Origin: Verrucomicrobiaceae bacterium
Lineage (GTDB): Bacteria; Verrucomicrobiota; Verrucomicrobiia; Verrucomicrobiales; DEV007
Reading direction: 5' to 3'
Assembly: GCA_004211885.1 (NCBI GenBank)
Contig: SHBV01000022.1
Coordinates: 1-47,509, forward strand
Length of the DNA: 47,509 nt
This document shows, piece after piece, positions 17,459 through 25,474 of this stretch (its first letter is position 1; every line of letters starts with the position of its first letter). Made by a program: the position numbers and the translations under genes. The notes under the pieces were generated by a model that saw nothing but the letters and a program-made list of their open reading frames with translations, was not told the DNA's origin and searched no databases.

Positions 17459-18859
17459 CTATTTTTTAACTTTTAGACTAAGATCCTTGAGTCTTTTATC
17501 AAAGCTAGATCGCATTTTTTTCAGCTTAGATATGTATTTGTCATTATCCTGAGATGCCAGATTGAGAAATTGATTAGGATCTTCCTTCATGTCATAAAAC
17601 TCCTCTGATCCTCCCTTGTATCGGGTATAAGACCATCCATTGACCCTATATGAAATTCCTCCTCTATGAAAGGAAAGGGCACCCTCCTTCACAGAAACCG
17701 AATGGTCCTTGAGGACGGGCAAAAGGCTCTTCCCTTGAACTGTAGGAGGCACATTAATGTCACAAATTTCTGCTAAGGTAGGCATCAAGTCAACTAACTC
17801 CACTATTGATCGGGTACGCCCTGACTTCATACCTGGGACAGAAATGATCAGAGGGACCCGGAGAACTTCTTCGTGTAAATTACTCTTTTGCCAGAAAGTA
17901 TGTTCTCCGAGATGATATCCATGATCACTAGTAAAAACAATTGCGGTACTGTCCCTGAGGCCGAGCCTATCGAGTTCATCCAATATCCTACCTACCTGCT
18001 CATCCATGAACTGAGTCGAAGCATAGTATCCGGACCACATCCGTTTCTGGTTTTCAGGATATTTACCTATACTGTTTGTGCCGGACCTCGTCGAGGCTAG
18101 CCCTTGCTTTGGGATGTCTTCGAGATCATTAGGAGCCTGTAAAGGTAACTTGATTTTTGCATAAGGATATTGATCAAAATACTTTTTAGGTTGAACCATA
18201 GGATAATGGGGCCGTACGAACCCAGCAGCTAAAAAGAACGGCTCATCCTTATGCTTTCTTAGCAAATCGATTATCTTGGTCGAGGTCTTATGATCAGGTT
18301 GGTCAGAACCGTCACCATCATAACTGACCGTCACAAACATTCTATGCGGCATCTTTGTCGATTGCCTTCCCTCAAGTTCTTTAGTGAAAATATTCAGGTT
18401 GAGGCAGGCATAATCACCAGGAGTATGCGCTTCAAGTCCTTTAGAATTAAACCTCTCGGTCCACGAAGAAGGAACATCCAAACCATCAGTCCCGGCAATG
18501 ATGTCCCCAGGAACACGCATATGATAGATCTTCCCTACCCGCGCAGAATAATAAGAATTATCTCTAAATAACTTGCCCAGATTCATATCGGACTTGCCCA
18601 TGTACCGGCTGTGCATGAGAGAAGTTCTGGAAGGATTGCAAGAGGTTCCCTGACAGTATGCCCTTTCAAAGACTAGGGACCGACTCGCTAGTTTATCTAT
18701 ATTTGAAGTTTCACATACCTCATTACCGTAACAGCCAAGGACACTCGCCTTAAGATCATCCGAAATCAAAAAAAGTACATTTTTGACCTCTGATTGCGCA
18801 ACATCAGAAAGAACCAATGAGAAAATAAAACTTAAAATAAACTCTCGAATCCTTTTCAT
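17459..18859 (-). CDS. Secreted sulfatase, iduronate-2-sulfatase-like (S1 family)
   Basis: 466 residues with a signal peptide (cleavage near VAQSEV, about 24). The start of the sulfatase fold is NVLFLISDDLKASVLGCYG, whose Asp pair binds Ca2+. The maturation motif is CNPSR (Cys converted to formylglycine, about 77-81). FTSDHGYHLGEH (about 310-321) supplies the second metal/catalytic set. The overall look (SDDLK, YHLGEHTFWQKSN) matches iduronate-2-sulfatase relatives (S1_7 in SulfAtlas terms), acting on sulfated sugars outside the cytoplasm; the substrate is inferred. No maturing enzyme lies in the window. The ATG follows the stop of the PD40/toroid gene after a single base, so translation is probably coupled to that gene. 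Confidence 0.93.
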   Translation of the reverse strand: MKRIREFILSFIFSLVLSDVAQSEVKNVLFLISDDLKASVLGCYGNEVCETSNIDKLASRSLVFERAYCQGTSCNPSRTSLMHSRYMGKSDMNLGKLFRDNSYYSARVGKIYHMRVPGDIIAGTDGLDVPSSWTERFNSKGLEAHTPGDYACLNLNIFTKELEGRQSTKMPHRMFVTVSYDGDGSDQPDHKTSTKIIDLLRKHKDEPFFLAAGFVRPHYPMVQPKKYFDQYPYAKIKLPLQAPNDLEDIPKQGLASTRSGTNSIGKYPENQKRMWSGYYASTQFMDEQVGRILDELDRLGLRDSTAIVFTSDHGYHLGEHTFWQKSNLHEEVLRVPLIISVPGMKSGRTRSIVELVDLMPTLAEICDINVPPTVQGKSLLPVLKDHSVSVKEGALSFHRGGISYRVNGWSYTRYKGGSEEFYDMKEDPNQFLNLASQDNDKYISKLKKMRSSFDKRLKDLSLKVKK

Positions 18860-18860
18860 T

Positions 18861-21800
18861 TTATTCGCCTTCTTTCAGCTTAATTTCAGGTACATCAGTG
18901 CCACGAAAACCATACATTGGGAGTATTCTATAATACACTTCCAAACTAAGAATTGCTAAAGTCGTACTGGCCACGCGACCGCCGCCCTTGGTAATGAGTC
19001 GACTCAGATCCCAACTACCTGCATTCTTACCCGTCTTGTTCTGAATCTTAGGGAGGGTAACCTTTAGTTTATTATTCCAGTTCTGCCAGATAGGTCCCTG
19101 ATGCTGATATAAAGCAAGGGTCGCATAATAAATGTAATACAGATCCGGATTGACCGATCTCAGGGGGTTATTCTTTAAAAGTTGCGCACTTTCAATCATG
19201 CGAGGATCCGTAGGCGGGACCAGATCGAGTTGCCTGCAAAACATTCCCGTCGCTACCATTGCTCTCGATATATCGGAAGGCCCCTTGTAGCCATAAAGAC
19301 CACCATGTTTACCTCCCCCAGCAAAATCCAACCATCGACGGGCCAATTCAAATGACTCCTCTGGAACATTAATTCCCGCCATTCTGGCACTATGTAAAGC
19401 CATGAACTGCCATCCAGTAACTGATGTATCGGATTCCTGACCGGGTCTATATCTCCAACCTCCTAGCTGTGGATGTTGCGAACTAATAGTATAGCCAATT
19501 GCCTTCTGTGCAGCAATTTTGATCTCGGGATCCTTTGTTATCCCATACCCTTCACAAAGGGCAATGGCTCCAATCGCATGAGAATACATCTTTCCTGACA
19601 CTGCCAAATTCCCATCTTTATTCTGCTGTTTAATGAGCCATGAAAGGGCCTTCTTCACATTATTCTGATATTTCCCTGGTCGATCATGTCTGGCTCCCCA
19701 GCCAAAATAACAGAGCAAGGCCAGGCCCGTTCCACCAACATCATAGTTTGCTTCAGAATTGAACTTTTTCGTATCCCATCTCCCATCCTTTTCCTGATTC
19801 TTAGATAACCATTCTATGCCAGCAACGATTGCCTTCTCTGTACCATCCGAACCACCCATTTGCTTAATTGTATCAAGTGATGGCTTACCACGATGCTTTT
19901 TAATAAGTTCAGTTAGGCCTCCACCATTCAATGCTTTACGATCCGATTCCAATGAGTCAGGCAATAGTGGAGCACTGATCGCATAGAGAGGAAGCTTTCC
20001 CGATGCAAGTTCTGGTGTTTGGGCCGCTTCCTGAGAAGCTCCTCCAGATTCCGTTAATTGACTCTCGGCCTGCGTCGCTTCCGCCACCAGACTCCCGGAC
20101 GCTACTGACTCACTTCCTGTCTCACTCTCAACCGCACTGTCAGAAACCGCATCCATTTCTGCCTTGGATAATTCAGTACTCTCAATCTCAGGTTCAAAAA
20201 CATTATTAGATTCAGCCGCTTCGTTGTCCTGAGTCGTTCGGTTCGGATCCTCCTCCAGTAAAACTTCCTGAATCTCAGGCAAAACAGGTTCAGAGAGCTC
20301 AGCGATTAGACTCGATTCATTCACTTTCTGAGCCATCGAATCTTCTTGTACCTCGGCCTGTGAAGTCTGAATTTCAATGTCAAGAGACTCCTGAAATTGT
20401 GATTCCGCCTCAGGTACATTCTCAACTAATTCCTGTGGTTTGAGTTCCGGGATATTAAAATCGCTCTCGGCCTTCTCGATTGATATTTGCGTACTAGGAT
20501 CAGATATCTCTGCCTCTTCAGGAGCACTTTCCATAGCCAATTCCTCCTGCGAAAGAGCATCTAAACTAATAGCAATCTCACTCGATAGATTTTCGATCTG
20601 CTGTTCAAATTCCTGAGTAATGAACCAGGCCGTCGCTAGCAATAAAAGTAGCAAGTGCAAGGCCATCGAAGCGGCTAAGCACTTATGTAAGAGACTCGTA
20701 ATGTCCTGCCACGTTTCTAATAAATATATAAGGGCAAGGAGAGCTAATAGTGCCGCGATTAACCACCACTTTAATTTTCCTAAAGCATCTTTATATTCTT
20801 CCCAACGGCTAGAATCTCGATACCCAAAGACTTCGCGTGTCGTCGACTTATATAATCGATAATTACTAGTTTCATCACTAGCAGTAGAACCGTAATCCGT
20901 ACTAAAAAGTAGATCAAATCCGTCCATTCGGACTGCCGGATCGGTAACATTATCTTCTTTAATGTAAAGATCCACACGCTCAGGAGATTGAACTTCATCG
21001 CCAATGACTCGACTCATATATACACCAAAAACTGAATCATTTTCGCGGTCCGACGAAAGAAATACGTGAGACCCTTTCTTTGTGAGTGCTGCCTGCACAT
21101 CATTGGATCGAGAATTGAGGTCATTGACCGGAAAAGAATCAGCAAATGTGAAGGGGGCTGTTTTTGAATCCTTTGTGGTACTTTGTTCACGTACAGCAGC
21201 ATAAATGTCCTGATCCTCAGCAACGTTCCGATCAGATGAAAAATACAATATTGAATCATCGGATGAAGGCGCTGGTCCTGTTTCATTACCTGGCCCATTA
21301 ACGATTGGGCCCATGCCTTTTACGTTAGTCCACTCGGCCCCATTCCAAAGAGCCGCATAAATATCATAACCTCCCTGTCCACCTTTCCGGTCAGAGCTAA
21401 AATATAAATAATTACCAGAAGCCGAAAATGCAGGCCCTCTCTCATTAAAATCTGTATTGATATTGCTAATGGGTTCAGGAGCTGACCAGAGCCTACCGTC
21501 CCATGATGAAATGAAAATATCAGAGCCTTTCTCTCGTTCGAGTACCAGAGCCATTTTCCTACCATCTGCAGAAAAAGCAGCTTCAAAATTTCCAGATGGG
21601 CCCTCCTTCAATTTTTCTTTTTGTTCTCCTTTGGGCAAAATAGTTGGAGAAGGGGGCTCCCACAAAACTGAACGGGCTTTGTTTTCCTGAGCACTGATAC
21701 GAATGTCCTCCCCGTCAGTATAGTAGGCCCAGACTTCCTTCCGCGCCTTACCTCCAAGGTTCCATAGAATGACCAACGCAATCAGTAATGTTACTGCTGG

Positions 21801-21923
21801 GCCCGACCATCGCTTTATATCTGACCATTTCAAACTCTTAACAGTTTGTAAGATAGATCGCCAAGAGCGACGCGGTAGCCGCATTGCCGAGATGAGTTTA
21901 GCAAGCCTGTTATAATAGCTCAT
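18861..21923 (-). CDS. PD40 propeller - membrane - acidic linker - squalene-cyclase-like toroid fusion
   Basis: 1020 residues. A basic N-terminus (1-40) and a TM helix (about 42-57) put the next part outside. A beta-propeller of PD40/TolB-like repeats follows (about 105-365), with the recurring signature YFSSDR (174-179, 227-232) and FLSSDR (288-293). Two TM helices (about 386-402 and 416-434) are joined by a short loop, then a 200-residue Glu/Ser-rich linker (about 440-640) that can span periplasm. Last is a prenyltransferase/squalene-oxidase-type alpha toroid (about 690-1005) with repeats such as IEWLSKNQEKDGRW, LSWLIKQQNKDGN and SSQHPQLGGWRY. No class II cyclase DxDD motif is evident, so it may be structural or binding. 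It starts 18 bases after the TPR gene's stop and abuts the sulfatase start. Function unknown. Confidence 0.85.
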   Translation of the reverse strand: MSYYNRLAKLISAMRLPRRSWRSILQTVKSLKWSDIKRWSGPAVTLLIALVILWNLGGKARKEVWAYYTDGEDIRISAQENKARSVLWEPPSPTILPKGEQKEKLKEGPSGNFEAAFSADGRKMALVLEREKGSDIFISSWDGRLWSAPEPISNINTDFNERGPAFSASGNYLYFSSDRKGGQGGYDIYAALWNGAEWTNVKGMGPIVNGPGNETGPAPSSDDSILYFSSDRNVAEDQDIYAAVREQSTTKDSKTAPFTFADSFPVNDLNSRSNDVQAALTKKGSHVFLSSDRENDSVFGVYMSRVIGDEVQSPERVDLYIKEDNVTDPAVRMDGFDLLFSTDYGSTASDETSNYRLYKSTTREVFGYRDSSRWEEYKDALGKLKWWLIAALLALLALIYLLETWQDITSLLHKCLAASMALHLLLLLLATAWFITQEFEQQIENLSSEIAISLDALSQEELAMESAPEEAEISDPSTQISIEKAESDFNIPELKPQELVENVPEAESQFQESLDIEIQTSQAEVQEDSMAQKVNESSLIAELSEPVLPEIQEVLLEEDPNRTTQDNEAAESNNVFEPEIESTELSKAEMDAVSDSAVESETGSESVASGSLVAEATQAESQLTESGGASQEAAQTPELASGKLPLYAISAPLLPDSLESDRKALNGGGLTELIKKHRGKPSLDTIKQMGGSDGTEKAIVAGIEWLSKNQEKDGRWDTKKFNSEANYDVGGTGLALLCYFGWGARHDRPGKYQNNVKKALSWLIKQQNKDGNLAVSGKMYSHAIGAIALCEGYGITKDPEIKIAAQKAIGYTISSQHPQLGGWRYRPGQESDTSVTGWQFMALHSARMAGINVPEESFELARRWLDFAGGGKHGGLYGYKGPSDISRAMVATGMFCRQLDLVPPTDPRMIESAQLLKNNPLRSVNPDLYYIYYATLALYQHQGPIWQNWNNKLKVTLPKIQNKTGKNAGSWDLSRLITKGGGRVASTTLAILSLEVYYRILPMYGFRGTDVPEIKLKEGE

Positions 21924-21941
21924 TTTGAGCTTTCTTAGAGT

Positions 21942-24900
21942 CTATTCTGACTCAATTTTTTCTAGATAATTTCGAGCAAGACCAATGGCTTCCTCATCCT
22001 TGTATCGGCTCAAGACTTCCTTGAACCGTTCGATCGCCTGATCAGGTTTCTTTTGTTCCAAGAGAATACGGCCCACGCCAAGTACTGACTTTGCTTGCCA
22101 ATTAGGATACTGTGGATAATTGATCTCAAGGTTCACAAATTCGACAAGGGCCTCTTCAAATTTCTTTAAATTAAAATAACAAAGCCCAACCTGATAACGG
22201 GAGCGGACAGTCCACAAATCGACGTTATCAGAAGAAACTAATGCCTTGTAAAGAGGAATTGCATCAGCAGAGTTGCCACTAAGGTCCGTAGCATATGCTA
22301 GCCCGAAAGAAGCATTTCTTCTCCAGCGACTCTCCTTAAAACGCTCAAGGAAACCCGCATATGTAATTTTTGCTTCGCTATGTTTTCCTGTAGCAGATTG
22401 AGTTTCTCCGAGCCGCATCATGACTGATTCGGAAAGCGCATCCGGACTTCCTTCGACTCCAGCAGCAGCAGTAAAATGTATACTTGCAGGTTCCATCTCA
22501 CCGAGCTTTAGCCGGCACTCACCAGCATTAAACAAGATACGATCCAATAACTTTGATTTAGGATAATCCTTGAGCATTTCTTCGAATTGCACTGCAGCAA
22601 TTTTATAATCAGCTGACTTGAGATGAGCACTCGCTAACTGGTAACGGATATCAGCACGTAGCTTTTCATCCTTCACACCTTCAAGGGCTTCGGTTAACTG
22701 AGAGATGACCTCCTCAATATTACCTCCTTTTAAATTCATCTCTGCCAATTCACTCTGAACTTTAGCTACGAGTGAACTTTTAGGATGTTCCTTTAAGAGT
22801 TTCTGATAAAGTTCAACTGCCTCCTCAATCTTTTCGGAACTTCGGTTGCACCAAGCCAATTCATAAAGGGCCCGGTCAGTAAAATCAGAACTAGGATAAT
22901 TTTCAATTAAGGAGCTGAACTGCAACGCCGCTGAATCCCACTGATTTTGCCTAGCAAGAGAAATCCCAGCATAATAAATAACTCTGGCAAGCTTGGCATG
23001 TTTTGGATAATTCTCAATTACATCTAATAGGTGCTTACTGGAAGACTTGAAATCTCCGACATTGACCAAAGACACGCCCCTCTGCAATGCAGCATCAGAA
23101 GCAAGAGGATGCTTCGTATCAAGGTCCAAAACTTTCCCAAAATTTGCCGCTGCGGACTCATATTTAGATTCGGAGGAATCGACCCAACCAAGATAATACA
23201 TAACTCTGGGCCTCTGATCTTCAGCCCCATCTGAAAAAGGCTTCAACATTTTCTTGTCCTCTTCTAGGAACCTCTCGAGCGCAGAGCGAGAAGCCTCAAG
23301 ATCGCCTAACTCAAAAGCAATACGACCCTGTTCTGCTAGGGCTAAAGGAAGGTGAGAAGTGGATTCAGAATATGAATCGACCAGTGCCTTAAGTTTTGAC
23401 AAGGACTTAGCGTCATCTCCGTTACGAGAATAAGACACTGATAACTGCATCAGGGCAGTGTCTAGATTTTCAATCGCATTTACCTTGCCTTCTGAAATGT
23501 TCGAAGCTGAAAATTTTTCCAAATGGATAATGGCTTCTTCCCATTGCTCTAAACGGAAAGAACAGTCACCAATAATAAAATCTAACTGGGCAAATAGGGG
23601 TCCATTAAGTTCTTTTGTGAGGAGAGACGCTGAGGCTTCCAAACATTCTTCCCATTGGCCCTGACCATGATTAATCTGCACGACTCGGAAATGGGCAATT
23701 AATTGGTTAGGATGATCTGGAAATTTGCTCATAAAATTAGCATATGCAGGAGCAGCTTCCTTGATTTTATTAAGCAAAAATAAATTTTCTGCTTTCGAAA
23801 AAAGAGCAATGCCTATGAGCGGATGTTCCGGAAATTCAGAAATAAATTCGTTGATGGAGCTTAGACTATTTTCATAATCGGCAAGGTTCTGCTGACACAC
23901 GGATTTCTGAATCAATAGCTCTGCCAACTGCACGAATTTTTCATCTTTATGAACCTCATCAAGTAGGGCAAGCGCTGATTCCCAGTCAGGATCTTTCTTC
24001 CCCATCAACGCATTCGCGTAATCGAAACGAAGGTCGGTGATAATTTCTGATTCCGCGAAACGAACAGTTGCATCCTTAAGGATCTCAGAGGCCTTATCAT
24101 AATTCTTCCCATTACGGGCAAAGACTCTTGCATGCCACAGACTTGATCTCGCGGCCATGGCTCCTTCTCCAGTAACCAAAGAAGCAAAGGCAGTACCTGC
24201 CTCCTCATAATTTTTTTCTTCTAGATTAGCCCTTGCAATATAAAAAGTAGCTTCTCCTATGTGTTTACCTTCTGGTGCATCTTTAATATATTTTCCAAGA
24301 CCCTCAATGCAGTCTGAATACTTCTTCAAAGTGAATCGGGTAATGCCTAACCTGTAATGACATTCCGTAGATTCGGGAGGCCCTAGACTAGGCAGTGCAG
24401 CCAAGAAAGACCTCTCTGCTTTAGCATACTCCTTGAGTAAATTATAACATTCTCCAAGAATATAATTTGCCCTCGTTGACCAGAGCTGATTTGCTTCTAA
24501 TGCGGCAATTGCAACCAATGATTGAACGGCTTCCTGAGGCTTTTTGAGTTGATATTTAGCGTAACCCTGCTGATAGAGGACACGAGCCAAACCTTCAGGT
24601 CCTGGCTTAGATGCTATGAGACCAACTGCCCACTTTTCCACATCAAGCCATTTCTTCTCACTGAAGCTAACATCACAAATTGCAGCCAATGCTGCGCCAC
24701 GATAGGATTTATCCGTTAGCCCTTTAATTTCATCAAGAAACAATGCCTTCGCGTCGACCCGCTTTCCAGAAATCATCAGGCACTGACCCTGTAGCATGAC
24801 GAGCCGCTCTCGGCTCACTGTAGGATCAAGTTTCTCTTTCTTAAGAAGAGCATCTAGTTGAGGCATCGCCTTTTCATACTGCTTGAGGGCATAAAGACTA

Positions 24901-25181
24901 AGAGCGAGTCCCTGCCCAGCAAGGTCAGCCTTTGAATGGGCAGGATTCTTCTCGAGGAAAGCCTCAAACTGACTCACGGCAACAGGATAAAGCTTTCTAT
25001 TAAAGGCCGCATTTGCCACATAGTATTGGTCAAGGGCAGGATCTTTCTTGGTCTTGGATTCTTTTTTGGGAAGTTCCAATTCTTTTGGTTTTTGAGCAAC
25101 AGCAAATGGAACGCTCAAAGCAAGATAAAGAATGAAACTAAATGGGAAAAACCGGGAGGGGTTCATGATAGTTCTGGTCAT
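21942..25181 (-). CDS. Very large secreted tetratricopeptide-repeat (TPR) protein
   Basis: 1079 residues. A signal peptide (hydrophobic about 12-29, cut after VAQ; MNPSRFF at 25166 is an equally good start, and neither has a clear ribosome site) is followed by roughly 25 TPR-like units covering the whole mature chain. Examples are VAVSQFEAFLEKNPAHSKA, EAVELYQKLLKEHPKSS and AAVQFEEMLKDYPKSKLL. Motif style (x-F-x-x-L/F-x-x-x-P at the turn) resembles the periplasmic BamD/YbgF-type TPRs. There is no catalytic domain, so it is a protein-binding scaffold. As first gene of a tight run with the PD40/toroid protein and a sulfatase, it probably docks to the extracytoplasmic part of that membrane protein; that is inference. 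Confidence 0.9.
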   Translation of the reverse strand: MTRTIMNPSRFFPFSFILYLALSVPFAVAQKPKELELPKKESKTKKDPALDQYYVANAAFNRKLYPVAVSQFEAFLEKNPAHSKADLAGQGLALSLYALKQYEKAMPQLDALLKKEKLDPTVSRERLVMLQGQCLMISGKRVDAKALFLDEIKGLTDKSYRGAALAAICDVSFSEKKWLDVEKWAVGLIASKPGPEGLARVLYQQGYAKYQLKKPQEAVQSLVAIAALEANQLWSTRANYILGECYNLLKEYAKAERSFLAALPSLGPPESTECHYRLGITRFTLKKYSDCIEGLGKYIKDAPEGKHIGEATFYIARANLEEKNYEEAGTAFASLVTGEGAMAARSSLWHARVFARNGKNYDKASEILKDATVRFAESEIITDLRFDYANALMGKKDPDWESALALLDEVHKDEKFVQLAELLIQKSVCQQNLADYENSLSSINEFISEFPEHPLIGIALFSKAENLFLLNKIKEAAPAYANFMSKFPDHPNQLIAHFRVVQINHGQGQWEECLEASASLLTKELNGPLFAQLDFIIGDCSFRLEQWEEAIIHLEKFSASNISEGKVNAIENLDTALMQLSVSYSRNGDDAKSLSKLKALVDSYSESTSHLPLALAEQGRIAFELGDLEASRSALERFLEEDKKMLKPFSDGAEDQRPRVMYYLGWVDSSESKYESAAANFGKVLDLDTKHPLASDAALQRGVSLVNVGDFKSSSKHLLDVIENYPKHAKLARVIYYAGISLARQNQWDSAALQFSSLIENYPSSDFTDRALYELAWCNRSSEKIEEAVELYQKLLKEHPKSSLVAKVQSELAEMNLKGGNIEEVISQLTEALEGVKDEKLRADIRYQLASAHLKSADYKIAAVQFEEMLKDYPKSKLLDRILFNAGECRLKLGEMEPASIHFTAAAGVEGSPDALSESVMMRLGETQSATGKHSEAKITYAGFLERFKESRWRRNASFGLAYATDLSGNSADAIPLYKALVSSDNVDLWTVRSRYQVGLCYFNLKKFEEALVEFVNLEINYPQYPNWQAKSVLGVGRILLEQKKPDQAIERFKEVLSRYKDEEAIGLARNYLEKIESE

Positions 25182-25240
25182 AAGAATAGAATTAAAATAA
25201 ATAACTGAATCTCTTAATGATTACCCAAAATTCATATTTA

Positions 25241-25268
25241 TTAATATATAGGGTGCTAGAACTATCAA
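25241..25268 (-). promoter_or_regulatory. Candidate sigma-70 promoter for the TPR-led gene block
   Basis: On the minus strand TTGATA (complement of 25263-25268) and TATTAA (complement of 25241-25246) are separated by 16 bases and lie about 60 bases before the TPR start. The rest of the divergent gap 25182-25474 (about 290 bases, AT-rich) shows no gene and only a 4-bp hairpin near 25382. The match is modest. Confidence 0.3.
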
Positions 25269-25474
25269 CGTTGAGCAAACTTAAAAAATCACCTTTTATT
25301 CACACTTATCATTATTAGAGCATTCTACAATCTTTATGGTTAATATGACGTTCATTTCCACAATTTCCGCCTAGCTCAATACCACAGTCAGTGGCTCCAA
25401 TAATTTTAAATCAATCAAAGCTTGGCTAACAATTAAATGGAAATAATAATCAATCATTGAATCAAAATCGCAAG

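Noticed and set aside
17443..17460. Hairpin AGGAC/GTCCT at the end of the sulfatase gene as a terminator
   Set aside because: A 5-bp stem with an AT loop and no T-run after it is too weak to call.
18861..19860. Toroid domain as a working squalene or terpene cyclase
   Set aside because: I find no DxDD-type acid motif; it lies outside the membrane at the end of a long linker, unlike hopanoid cyclases, and no hopanoid genes are near.
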